Shown in pieces: positions 7,985 through 16,078 of a stretch of DNA of 64,000 nt (position 1 is the stretch's first letter; the number at the start of each line of letters is the position of its first letter). The DNA is from Chloroflexota bacterium (GTDB lineage: Bacteria > Chloroflexota > Dehalococcoidia > Lucifugimonadales > UBA3495). Both the position numbers and the translations under genes were made by a program. The notes under the pieces are model-generated. The model saw only the letters and a program-made list of their open reading frames with translations. It had not been told where the DNA came from and made no database searches. The stretch is taken from NCBI GenBank assembly GCA_028875055.1, contig JAPPGG010000006.1, forward strand, positions 54,927 through 118,926, written 5' to 3'.

Positions 7985-8671
7985 ATGGGCACCGAAAGAG
8001 CGACACCTACAATTGAAATAGGAATCGTTCATCAGGTCAGGGTAATCAGGGAGGGGTTGACCCATTGCCTGCGGGAGGAAGACGGCTTTTGCGTTACTCC
8101 CGTTTCTTACGACGATGGCTTCCCCACGGGTGAAATCCAGCAGCCAAGCCTGGACCTGGCATTGCTGGAGGTCTATTCGGAATCGGAGAGCCTCGAAGCG
8201 CGCATCCAAAATGTCAAGAGGCGATTCTCTGACCCAAAGGTGGTCGCCCTGGGAGTGGCAAACACAAACGGCGACATCCTGGCTTGTATCGAGGCGGGGG
8301 CCGCGGGATATACGCTGGAAAACGACTCAATGGCGGAGCTGGTAGAAACTATACGCAGTGTTCACGTCGGGGGAATGCACTGTCCACCCGAAATATCTGC
8401 CCTGTTGTTTGAACGGCTGGCATCCTTCAGGCGCGAGCTGGGACCCAGGCAGGACCATAAGTTGAAGAATTTCACACGCCGGGAGACCGAAATTCTCCAG
8501 TTGGTTGCCGATGACCTGAGCAACAAGGAAATCGCGTCTCTCCTGGGGCTGGAAGTGCAGACCGTCAAGAATTACGTGCACAATATCCTTGAAAAGCTTC
8601 GAGTTCAGAACCGGCGCGACGCCGCCACGTACGCCCGCAGCTGCGGCCTGGTCGAAGCTCCCACCCGATAA
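7985..8671 (+). CDS. NarL/LuxR-type regulator with degenerate receiver domain
   Basis: From ATG 7985 (GGGAG about 12 nt upstream) the protein has 228 residues; the frame is open further upstream to 7856 but that part has no family match. Residues 10-125 resemble a receiver domain, but the usual acidic pair is replaced (GIVHQVRVIREGL) and the phospho-acceptor strand reads LALLEV with no Asp. Residues 162-225 are a clear LuxR HTH (TRRETEILQLVADDLSNKEIASLLGL then VKNYVHNILEKLRV). It is therefore probably a phosphorylation-independent DNA-binding regulator. Its position at the head of the eCIS island suggests it controls these genes. Confidence 0.85.
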   Translation: MGTERATPTIEIGIVHQVRVIREGLTHCLREEDGFCVTPVSYDDGFPTGEIQQPSLDLALLEVYSESESLEARIQNVKRRFSDPKVVALGVANTNGDILACIEAGAAGYTLENDSMAELVETIRSVHVGGMHCPPEISALLFERLASFRRELGPRQDHKLKNFTRRETEILQLVADDLSNKEIASLLGLEVQTVKNYVHNILEKLRVQNRRDAATYARSCGLVEAPTR

Positions 8672-9063
8672 CCCGAACCCTTTCCAACTGGGCGCATGCT
8701 GCCGCCCCGGTACTGTGCTTCCGCAACTCGCCCCCAAAGTTGCTTAACGCTGGGAAATTAACCCACCAATCTCCCATTGCCTCCTCCCTCTCCGGCTGCT
8801 ACGACTAGCTGGTAAGCCCATGACTCGGGCTCCGCCTGGCCCATTCGCTCTTCAGGCCACCTCTCAAACTGTCCGGACCCTGGCCGTGATTCATTGTGTG
8901 GAGGCCGGGCGGCCCCCTGGTGGTTGACATCAGGGACCGGCGCCAGAAAGTTCCAGGTACCGCTTGCCGTACTTTTCAGGAACCGAGGGTCTCTGCACAT
9001 CCCGGGAGCGGTGTGGTTTGATTTTCATGTCTGGGACCCCACAGCCTGATCCGGGAGTTTTAG
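8672..9063. other. 392-bp intergenic region between the two regulators
   Basis: I see no convincing coding frame, repeat or terminator. The stretch separates the LuxR-type gene from the receiver-only gene and could carry the promoter of the structural operon; no consensus -35/-10 pair is recognisable. Confidence 0.4.
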
Positions 9064-9426
9064 ATGGCCCGAGCAAGAATTCTGTTCGCCTGCCCGCGCA
9101 TGAGTATGCGACGGGACTGGTGTGAAATATTGTCCCAGGACCCCGAGTTTGAACTGGTGGGGGAAGCCGAGGGCTCCATCGAAGCCCTGCTGAAGGCTGG
9201 CAACAGCGGGGCAACCGTTGTGGTAATCGACCTTCCTTCTTCTGGGCGAGATCCCGGCCTCACCGACCATATCCTTGACGAATACCCACACATCAAGGTG
9301 ATTGCCGTTTCCGAGGACGGCCGGCGAGCCATGAAATACGAAACAGGCATTATCAAGGCCAGCCTGGGCGATACGTCACTCATCTGCCTCAAGGACATGT
9401 TCCGCTCAGTGTGGCTGGATTCGTAA
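9064..9426 (+). CDS. Stand-alone receiver-like protein
   Basis: The 120 residues have a CheY-like order: MARARILFACPRMSMR, a first helix, VVVIDLPSSG with the acceptor-position Asp56, then HIKVIAVSEDG. The N-terminal acidic pair is missing and the conserved Lys after strand 5 is not clear, so phosphorylation is uncertain. There is no output domain. It lies 21 bp before the AAA+ ATPase, so it is probably co-transcribed with the injection-system genes. It could be a phospho-sink, an adaptor of the ATPase or a partner of the upstream LuxR protein. Confidence 0.7.
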   Translation: MARARILFACPRMSMRRDWCEILSQDPEFELVGEAEGSIEALLKAGNSGATVVVIDLPSSGRDPGLTDHILDEYPHIKVIAVSEDGRRAMKYETGIIKASLGDTSLICLKDMFRSVWLDS

Positions 9427-9447
9427 GTCGCGCCGCCCGAAGGGCAA

Positions 9448-11709
9448 ATGGGCAGCAACAGGATGACTGAACCCGCGATGGTATCGATTCATCGAACGCT
9501 AGCTGACCTGCAGCTTGATCTTGAAATTCTGGACCTCCGGCTCGCCCGGCAAGTCGTCCTCGCTGGCGGCGGCGCCGGGGAGCATGAAGGGAGCGGTCCG
9601 GGCAGCTTGAGCGTGCCGGGACAGCGCGGCGATGGGTCTATGCCCCAAAGAGAGGACAGCCAAGCCTCGGCAGATGGCGACCCGGGAGGGGAAACGGCAA
9701 GAATCGGAGAGCTTGAGCGAGACCTGAAGGCGAGAAGGTCGGGGAACCGGTCTAAGGCGGAACCAACAAGGCTGGACGAGCTGAGCCGGGCGCTGGGGCT
9801 GAACGAGTTTGAGACGGCAGTGATTACGTTGTGCCTTGTCCTCGAAATAGATTCCAACTACGCCCGAATCTACTCGTACCTGCAGGGTGACCTTGCCCGG
9901 GGAAATCCCACCGTCGAACTGGCCTTGCAGGTGATCTGCGATAGTCCCGACGGGATGATTGATAACCGACGCTCTTTTGTGGGCGCCGCGCCGCTGATCA
10001 ATTACCGGGTGATAGAACTCTCGGCGGACCTCCACCAGGGCTCGGGAAGCCTTCTGGATATGCGCATCAGCCTCGACAGCCAGGTCGCGGAATTTTTGCT
10101 TGGTGGTCCCAGCCTGGATGCCCGCCTGGCGGCCTTCGTTGAATTGAATGGCGAGGCCCTGGACTGGGACTCCGTCATATTCCCTGAAGAGGTCAAAGCC
10201 CGTCTGCTCAAGCTGCCGGGGCAACTATTGGGGCTATTGGAACGCAACAAAACGCCGGTACTGCATCTGTGGGGCGCGCCAGGTTGCGGGAGACAGACGG
10301 TGGCCAGGGCCATTTGCCGGTCCCTGGGCCGAAGGTTACTGGAGACGGACTGCGCCGGACTGCTGTCGTCGGAAGCGCCGCCAGGGGACCTGATGAGCCT
10401 GGTGTCCCGGCAGGCCTTGCTGCAGCAGGCCGTAGTCCTTTTCCGGAACACCCAGTTGCTGCAAGGCGATGACCAGCGGCGATGCGACCTCCGGAAGGCG
10501 ATGGCGCGCCTGGTACGGGAAAGCGATGACATCATCGTGTTTTGTGGAGACAGTCCCTGGCGAGCGCGCGAGGAGTGCGGTGCGGCAGGCGGCGGCGCTG
10601 TCGAACTGGAGGCGCATCTGCCTCTTCCGGGTCTTCAGGAGAGAGCTGAAGTATGGAGGCTGCACCTGGCTGGACTGCAAACCAGCTTCCCAGACCGGGA
10701 ACTTACCAGCCTGGCGGCCAGGTACCGCTGCAGCGGGCGAGAAATAAGCGAAGCGGTGGCGACGGCTCTGGACAAGTCTTTTCTTCGGAATCCGGACAGT
10801 CCAACTATTGAGCTCACTGATCTGAACGAGTATTTCCGCGCCGAATTCAACAGCAACGTCAGGCGGTATTCGCGAAAGCTTGAGTCCACGCACACATTGG
10901 AGGACCTAGTACTGCCCGAGGAAAACAGGCAGCAACTGCGGGAAATCTGTTCCTGCTTCCGGCACATGCCCGTTGTGTTTGGGGAGTGGGGATATGAATG
11001 CAGGAATGGTTTGGAAAAGGGTTTGACCGCCCTCTTCACGGGCCCGTCAGGAACGGGCAAGACCATGGCTGCGGAGGCCATCGCCACAGAGTTGGAACTG
11101 GAGCTGTTGAGGGTCGATCTGTCGAATACCCTCAGCAAATACATAGGTGAGACGGAAAAGAACCTGGAGCAAGTCTTTCTGGCCGCAGAGCGGGGCAATG
11201 CCATCTTGCTCTTTGACGAGGCAGACGCGCTGTTCGGCAAGCGTGCTGAAGTCCGCAGTTCCCACGACCGGTATTCAAACATCGAGGTCAGCTACCTGCT
11301 CCAGAGGATTGAGGAGTATCAGGGTATCGCCATCCTGACCACCAACCTGCGCAACAATATGGATGAGGCCTTTCTGAGACGTTTGAACTTCGCCGTGGAG
11401 TTTCCCTTTCCGGACGAAGAACACCGGCTGCAGATCTGGCAGAAAGTCTTTCCACCAAAAGCTCCCCTGGCCCCTGATGTGGATCTGTCGGTGGCTGCCC
11501 GCCAGTTCAAAATCTCGGGCGGCAGCATAAAGAATATCTCGCTGAATGCCGCCTTCCTGGCGGCCCAGGAAGGTGGACCGATTCGGATGAATCACCTGGT
11601 CCAGGCGACCAGGCGCGAATACGTGAAGATGGGAAAGCTCCAGTCGGTCCAGGAATTCGGCGCAGATTTTCACCTGGCGCCAGCCACCGGTCTCGCAACC
11701 GGCGGCTGA
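9448..11709 (+). CDS. eCIS AAA+ ATPase (Afp15-like)
   Basis: This 753-residue protein has a low-complexity stretch (about 38-85), a helical eCIS-type N-domain (about 108-230), then two ATPase modules. The first (about 245-440) has a weakened P-loop GAPGCGRQT at 276-284 and no clear Walker B. The second is complete: TGPSGTGKT at 531-539, Walker B ILLFDEAD at 586-593, sensor ILTTNLRNN and the DEAFLRRLNF arginine region. This architecture is the hallmark ATPase of extracellular contractile injection systems, thought to help assemble or remodel the particle. It opens the structural gene run. ATG 9448 is used; 9463 is an alternative. Confidence 0.92.
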   Translation: MGSNRMTEPAMVSIHRTLADLQLDLEILDLRLARQVVLAGGGAGEHEGSGPGSLSVPGQRGDGSMPQREDSQASADGDPGGETARIGELERDLKARRSGNRSKAEPTRLDELSRALGLNEFETAVITLCLVLEIDSNYARIYSYLQGDLARGNPTVELALQVICDSPDGMIDNRRSFVGAAPLINYRVIELSADLHQGSGSLLDMRISLDSQVAEFLLGGPSLDARLAAFVELNGEALDWDSVIFPEEVKARLLKLPGQLLGLLERNKTPVLHLWGAPGCGRQTVARAICRSLGRRLLETDCAGLLSSEAPPGDLMSLVSRQALLQQAVVLFRNTQLLQGDDQRRCDLRKAMARLVRESDDIIVFCGDSPWRAREECGAAGGGAVELEAHLPLPGLQERAEVWRLHLAGLQTSFPDRELTSLAARYRCSGREISEAVATALDKSFLRNPDSPTIELTDLNEYFRAEFNSNVRRYSRKLESTHTLEDLVLPEENRQQLREICSCFRHMPVVFGEWGYECRNGLEKGLTALFTGPSGTGKTMAAEAIATELELELLRVDLSNTLSKYIGETEKNLEQVFLAAERGNAILLFDEADALFGKRAEVRSSHDRYSNIEVSYLLQRIEEYQGIAILTTNLRNNMDEAFLRRLNFAVEFPFPDEEHRLQIWQKVFPPKAPLAPDVDLSVAARQFKISGGSIKNISLNAAFLAAQEGGPIRMNHLVQATRREYVKMGKLQSVQEFGADFHLAPATGLATGG

Positions 11710-11763
11710 AAAGACTCGGAACCCCTTGGAAGAGAAACCGCTTCAAGGAACAGGGCAGCGGCA

Positions 11764-12591
11764 ATGTTTGCGGAGATAGACGACAGCATCCGGCGCCTGC
11801 TGGTGGAAAAGGGCAACCTGGACAACGGTGAGGTGGACATTGCCTTCCAAATGCCCACGAGGCAGTGGGAAGCAAGTATTTCTCGACCGACCATTAACGT
11901 GTACCTGTTCGATATCAGGGAGAACACCGAGCTCAGAAACCCGAATCCCTGGGTAGTCCGGCAGGGACCAGGCAATACGGTAATCAAGAGCAGGGCAGAG
12001 ATTCGCATGGACCTAACATACAAAATTGCAGCCTTCGCCACCACGGTCGAAGACGAGCACCGGTTGCTTGCCAGGACGCTGGTAACCCTGCTGCAGAATC
12101 CCGTGCTTCCCCAAGAGGTCCTGGACAGTTCACTGGCAGAGCAGGAGATACCCGGGACGGTAGTGTCCGGCGCCGTTACCCAGAACGGGACAGATTACTG
12201 GAACGCAATGAATAACGACGTGCGGCCAACTCTTGATTACCGTGTCACCACGCGAATTGACCTAAGCCAGGAGATTGAAGTCGGGCTCGCGCTGACCTCC
12301 CGCAGCCTGGTGAGCGGGAAGGATGCAGAAGGGAAAGCCGAAGCCGAAGCCACCAGGCGATTCAGAATCGGTGGAAAGATTCACCGAAGAGAGGACCCCG
12401 AAACTGCCCTGGCCGGTGCGCTGGTGTCCCTGGTCGAAAGGGGGTTAGACACGACAACCGACCAGCTTGGACGGTTTGTGTTCAGCAGGGTTCCCGCGGG
12501 TTCGTACACCCTGGAAATCAGCGCCCCCGGAATGGAAGAGGTCAGGTCGGCCATCCGGGTGCCCAGCCCCGTTTACGATGTCGCAATTTGA
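11764..12591 (+). CDS. DUF4255 tail-terminator-like protein (Afp16/Pvc16 type) with carboxypeptidase-regulatory-like C-domain
   Basis: The first roughly 190 of 275 residues match DUF4255: MFAEIDDSIRRLL, IAFQMPTRQWEASISRPTINVYLFDIRENTELRNP, then RMDLTYKIAAFATTVEDEHRLLARTL. In Afp and PVC particles this family caps the tail and stops tube and sheath growth. The last roughly 75 residues (GKIHRREDPETALAGALVSLVE... DQLGRFVFSRVPAGSYTLEI) look like a carboxypeptidase-D regulatory beta-sandwich, an added domain that could project from the cap. It sits between the ATPase and sheath genes, 54 bp after the former. Confidence 0.88.
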   Translation: MFAEIDDSIRRLLVEKGNLDNGEVDIAFQMPTRQWEASISRPTINVYLFDIRENTELRNPNPWVVRQGPGNTVIKSRAEIRMDLTYKIAAFATTVEDEHRLLARTLVTLLQNPVLPQEVLDSSLAEQEIPGTVVSGAVTQNGTDYWNAMNNDVRPTLDYRVTTRIDLSQEIEVGLALTSRSLVSGKDAEGKAEAEATRRFRIGGKIHRREDPETALAGALVSLVERGLDTTTDQLGRFVFSRVPAGSYTLEISAPGMEEVRSAIRVPSPVYDVAI

Positions 12592-12665
12592 ACAAGGCAG
12601 GCTGCCTATGCAGAGTCCCGGTACAGGCTAATTCCCGAAGAGTTAATTGAATCAGGAGGTAGAGC

Positions 12666-14255
12666 ATGCCCACGTATCTTTCCCCAGGCGTATATGTAGA
12701 AGAGGTCGATGGAGGCAGCAAACCCATAGCTGGTGTCGGAACCGCCGTGGCAGCCTTTGTCGGCTTTGCGGAGAAGGGCCCGGTCAACCAGATGACCCTG
12801 GTCACCAACTGGACCCAGTTTGTGGAGCAGTTCGGAGAATTCATGGATGGCTCCTACCTTGCTCACTCGGTGTACGGGTACTTCAACAACGGTGGCGGTC
12901 GATGCTACATCATGAGAGTGGGAGGAGTTGATGAGAGCGGGGCCGAAGGCGGGGATTCCGGGACTGCCTCCGCCGCAGCATTGCTGCCGGCCAACTCCGG
13001 CGCCGAGCTGAACACCCTGAGCGTCGCGGCCCTGGGAGATCCCGCAGGGCTGACCATCGAAATTACGGACAGCCCGGCCCCGGAGGGCAGTGACACCCCT
13101 AATCCGGACCTGTTCAACCTTGTCGTTCGCCGTGGCGAGGAGCAGATTGAGTCCTTTGAGAATCTCTCCCTGGCAGGCGGACGGGGCCGCAACGTACGAA
13201 ACGTGGCTACGGTGGTCAACGAGCAGTCCACCCTGATCCGGGTCACGCTTCTCGAAGCGACGGCCGAAATGCCCCTGGCGGAGCGTCGCCCCCGGTCCGG
13301 GACCTACAGCATGACAGCCACTGAGGCGGCCATTGCTCCCGCTTCAAGCCAGGCCCTGGCAGTCTCTCCCCGGGACTTTGAAGGCAGCACCCCGGACCGG
13401 TCGGGAATGGGGGGTCTGGAAGTGGCGGACGACATAACCATGCTGATAGTGCCCGATCTCATGGCAGCCTACGAGCGTGGAATGATCGACCTGGAAGGGG
13501 TGCAGGCGGTGCAGACGGCCATGATATCCCATTGCGAAAGGATGGGGGACAGGGTGGCCATTCTGGACGCGCCACCAGGGATGAAACCCCAGGAAATCCA
13601 GAACTGGAGAGTCAACATAGCAAACTACGACTCTTCCTACGCGGCCCTCTACTACCCCTGGATTCGGGTCTTTGACCCCCTGGCCGGCCGAAGCACGCTG
13701 GTGCCGCCCTCCGGTCACATGGCGGGCATCTGGGCCCGCAACGACAACACCCGCGGCGTGCACAAAGCCCCGGCCAACGAGGTGATCGGCGGGGCGCTGG
13801 ACACGGAATACCAGATTACGAGGGGAGAGCAGGACGGCCTGAATCCCGCCGGAATCAACTGCATTCGAGCCTTCCCCGGAAGGGGAGTGCGAGTCTGGGG
13901 CGCCAGAACCCTCTCCAGCGACCCTTCGTGGACCTACCTTAACGTCCGCCGCCTGTTCAACATGGTTGAGAAGTCCATAGATAACGGGACCCAGTGGGTG
14001 GTATTTGAACCAAACGACTTCGCCCTGTGGCAGCGGATCAATCGGACCGTAACCGCGTTTCTGACCATGGTGTGGCGGTCCGGCGCGCTGTTCGGGGCGA
14101 CGCCGGCGCAGGCCTTCTATGTCAAGTGCGACGAAGAGACCAATCCACCCGAGGCGCGGGACCTGGGAATGGTTACTGTTGAAATCGGCATTGCCCCGGT
14201 CAAGCCCGCGGAGTTCGTGATATTCCGCATATCCCAGTGGGCCCCCGAGGCCTAG
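12666..14255 (+). CDS. Contractile tail sheath protein
   Basis: This is a 529-residue sheath subunit. The N-terminus MPTYLSPGVYVEEVDGGSKPIAGVGTAVAAFVGFAEKGP is the standard sheath opening. An inserted, more variable domain lies at about residues 95-235. The C-terminal half carries APANEVIGGALDTEY, GVRVWGARTLSSDPSW, NGTQWVVFEPND and RSGALFGATPAQAFYVKCD, the conserved core that links neighbouring subunits. Contraction of this sheath drives the inner tube. AGGAGG lies 7 nt before the ATG. Only one sheath gene is seen; Afp has three. Confidence 0.95.
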   Translation: MPTYLSPGVYVEEVDGGSKPIAGVGTAVAAFVGFAEKGPVNQMTLVTNWTQFVEQFGEFMDGSYLAHSVYGYFNNGGGRCYIMRVGGVDESGAEGGDSGTASAAALLPANSGAELNTLSVAALGDPAGLTIEITDSPAPEGSDTPNPDLFNLVVRRGEEQIESFENLSLAGGRGRNVRNVATVVNEQSTLIRVTLLEATAEMPLAERRPRSGTYSMTATEAAIAPASSQALAVSPRDFEGSTPDRSGMGGLEVADDITMLIVPDLMAAYERGMIDLEGVQAVQTAMISHCERMGDRVAILDAPPGMKPQEIQNWRVNIANYDSSYAALYYPWIRVFDPLAGRSTLVPPSGHMAGIWARNDNTRGVHKAPANEVIGGALDTEYQITRGEQDGLNPAGINCIRAFPGRGVRVWGARTLSSDPSWTYLNVRRLFNMVEKSIDNGTQWVVFEPNDFALWQRINRTVTAFLTMVWRSGALFGATPAQAFYVKCDEETNPPEARDLGMVTVEIGIAPVKPAEFVIFRISQWAPEA

Positions 14256-14304
14256 GTAATTCAGTCCAACCCTGACGAGTTTTCAAGAAGGAGTGTGACA
14301 GGAA

Positions 14305-14745
14305 GTGGCAGAGAGAGATCCCTTAATAGGCGCACGTTTTGCCCTGGATGTGGACGGAGTGGTATCGGCATTCTTCTCCAACGCCTCCGGCTTCAACAAC
14401 GCATCGGAGGTGGTGACCCACCATGCCGTGGACGCCTCCGGCCGGTCCGTGGTGCAAAAGATACCGGGGGACCTGGTATGGGACGACATCACCCTGTCCC
14501 GGGGCATAACCGACGACAAGGCCCTGTGGGACTGGCGCCAGAAGGTCCTGGACGGAGACGTGAGCGGAGCCCGGGCCAATGGTTCGGTCATCATGTACAA
14601 CCAGGGGGGCGAAGAGGTAGCCAGGTTTAACTTCACCAATGGCTGGCCTTCCAGCTGGAAGGGTCCGGACCTGGGAGCCGAAGACCAGACCGTCGCCGTG
14701 GAAGAAATCACCATTACGCATGAAGGCCTGGAGAGGGTGAGTTAG
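14305..14745 (+). CDS. Phage tail tube protein, first copy (gp19-like)
   Basis: A 146-residue tube subunit (ERDPLIGARFALDVDGVVSAFFSNASGFN...) with the WDDITLSRGITDDKALWDWRQKV segment and a C-terminal EEITITHEGLERV strand typical of T4 gp19-like tube proteins. Its hexameric rings would form the inner tube. It starts with GTG at 14305; AAGGAG lies about 12 nt upstream and no ATG is available in frame before the conserved region. A second, longer tube gene is at 15411, as in Afp1/Afp5 pairs. Confidence 0.92.
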   Translation: MAERDPLIGARFALDVDGVVSAFFSNASGFNNASEVVTHHAVDASGRSVVQKIPGDLVWDDITLSRGITDDKALWDWRQKVLDGDVSGARANGSVIMYNQGGEEVARFNFTNGWPSSWKGPDLGAEDQTVAVEEITITHEGLERVS

Positions 14746-14747
14746 CG

Positions 14748-15122
14748 ATGCTTCGTACCGAGCATGAATTTACGCTGCCCAAGGGATACGTGGACCGGGA
14801 AGGCACGGTCCACCGGACCGGAGTGATGCGCCTGGCCACGGCAATGGACGAAATTACGCCCATGCGCGACGCCAGGGTCAAGAACAACGAGGCGTACCTG
14901 ACGATCATCATCCTTTCCAGGGTGATCACGCAGCTGGGTTCCGTTAAAGACGTGAACACCGGCGTCATCGAGAATATGTTCACGGCGGACCTCACCTATC
15001 TCCAGGAGTTCTATCGCAGCATCAACGAGGGTGGAGACTCGCTGGGACTGGTGGCGTGCCCCAGCTGCGAGACGGAATTTGAGGTCCAACCGGGGGAATT
15101 AATGGCGCTGGTGGAGGCATAG
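14748..15122 (+). CDS. Tail assembly protein, T4-baseplate/chaperone-like
   Basis: The 124 residues contain MLRTEHEFTLPKGYVDREGTVHRTGVMRLATAMDE, a pattern shared by small tail-assembly (chaperone-type) proteins of contractile phages and eCIS loci. The C-terminus has a CPSCE pair that could bind a metal. The start is 2 nt after the tube gene stop, and the last base of its TAG is the first base of the next GTG, so the two products are translationally coupled. A role in assembly rather than in the mature particle is inferred. Confidence 0.72.
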   Translation: MLRTEHEFTLPKGYVDREGTVHRTGVMRLATAMDEITPMRDARVKNNEAYLTIIILSRVITQLGSVKDVNTGVIENMFTADLTYLQEFYRSINEGGDSLGLVACPSCETEFEVQPGELMALVEA

Positions 15123-15277
15123 TGGTCTATCCGCTGGAGAGGCTTTACGAGGAAATGGCCTATCTGGCATATCACCTTCACTGGGCGCAGGACCAGCTAC
15201 TGGACATGGAACATTCCGACCGGCTGAGGTGGGTTGAAGAAGTGTCCAGGATAAATCAACGGCTGAACGAGGGATAG
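15122..15277 (+). CDS. DUF6760-like small eCIS protein
   Basis: This short gene encodes 51 residues (MVYPLERLYEEMAYLAYHLH...DMEHSDRLRWVEEVSRINQ). The LYEE(V/M)A(Y/F)xAYHxHW...LEH.(D/E)RxRWV(E/D)E pattern is one I recall from tiny proteins that recur in contractile injection loci. The GTG start overlaps the TAG of the upstream gene (TAGTG), which suggests termination-reinitiation. Its position mirrors the second of the paired tail-assembly chaperones of phages, so it may cooperate with the 124-residue protein. Confidence 0.75.
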   Translation: MVYPLERLYEEMAYLAYHLHWAQDQLLDMEHSDRLRWVEEVSRINQRLNEG

Positions 15278-15410
15278 CCAAAGAAGTCCCCGCGAAGCCT
15301 GAGAGTTCGGAAATGGGCCCGGCCAGCGCCAGCCAACACTGGCCGGGCAGCGCCCCCACCAACCGGCCAGGGGCGCCGGACATGAAAATTCTTGCGGCGG
15401 AGGAAATCTC

Positions 15411-15944
15411 TTGACCACCTCTTCGTATGCGTTGTCGGCAGCCAGGACGGCAGCGCCTGGCCTGACGAGTACCTTCTACGGAAGGATTGACGAGCTGGCT
15501 TCCAACCGGTTTGCCGTGGACGTGGAAGGTCTCCTGGTGGCGGTTTTCACCGGCTGCTCGGGGCTGAGCGCGGAAATTGAAGTGGAAACCTACCAGGAGG
15601 GGGGCCTGAACGACTATGAGCACAAGCTGCCCGGCAGGACGAGCTACGGCAATATCAGCTTGACCGGCGGGGTGGGAAATTCCATTTTCATGTGGGACTG
15701 GTTCCACCGGGCCGCCGTGGGGGAAGTGAGGCGCAGGGACATTTCCATCGTAATGTACATGAGGAACAACTTTGAAGCCATGCGATGGAACCTGACTGGG
15801 GCTATTCCGGTGGCCTGGGAAGGACCGGAATTCGACGCTGAAAGCGAAGAGGTCACTGTCCACAGCCTGGAGATTGCCCATAACGGAATTTCGCTGAGCC
15901 CGCCGGCGCTGGCGGTCAAGGCCCTGCTCATGGCGGTTGGCTGA
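15411..15944 (+). CDS. Phage tail tube protein, second copy
   Basis: This 177-residue tube protein has a longer N-terminal arm (PGLTSTFYGRIDELASNRFAVDVEGLLVAVFTGCSGLS) than the first copy, then a LPGRTSYGNISLTGGVGNSIFMWDW core and a SEEVTVHSLEIAHNGISL C-terminus. The start is TTG at 15411, supported by GGAGG 5 nt upstream; no in-frame ATG precedes the conserved part. In Afp-like systems the second tube protein joins the tube to the baseplate. A gap of 133 bp separates it from the DUF6760-like gene. Confidence 0.9.
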   Translation: MTTSSYALSAARTAAPGLTSTFYGRIDELASNRFAVDVEGLLVAVFTGCSGLSAEIEVETYQEGGLNDYEHKLPGRTSYGNISLTGGVGNSIFMWDWFHRAAVGEVRRRDISIVMYMRNNFEAMRWNLTGAIPVAWEGPEFDAESEEVTVHSLEIAHNGISLSPPALAVKALLMAVG

Positions 15945-16078
15945 TGGGTCGCCTGGCCGCCGGCAGCCGGCTGCATTCGCAGGCTGTTAGTCCCGATACC
16001 TATGCCCAGCGCCCGTCCCGCGGCCGGGCCACGGCGCGTATCCCGACTTAGTTGTGGGCTTGAATTCGCAGCACGCTT

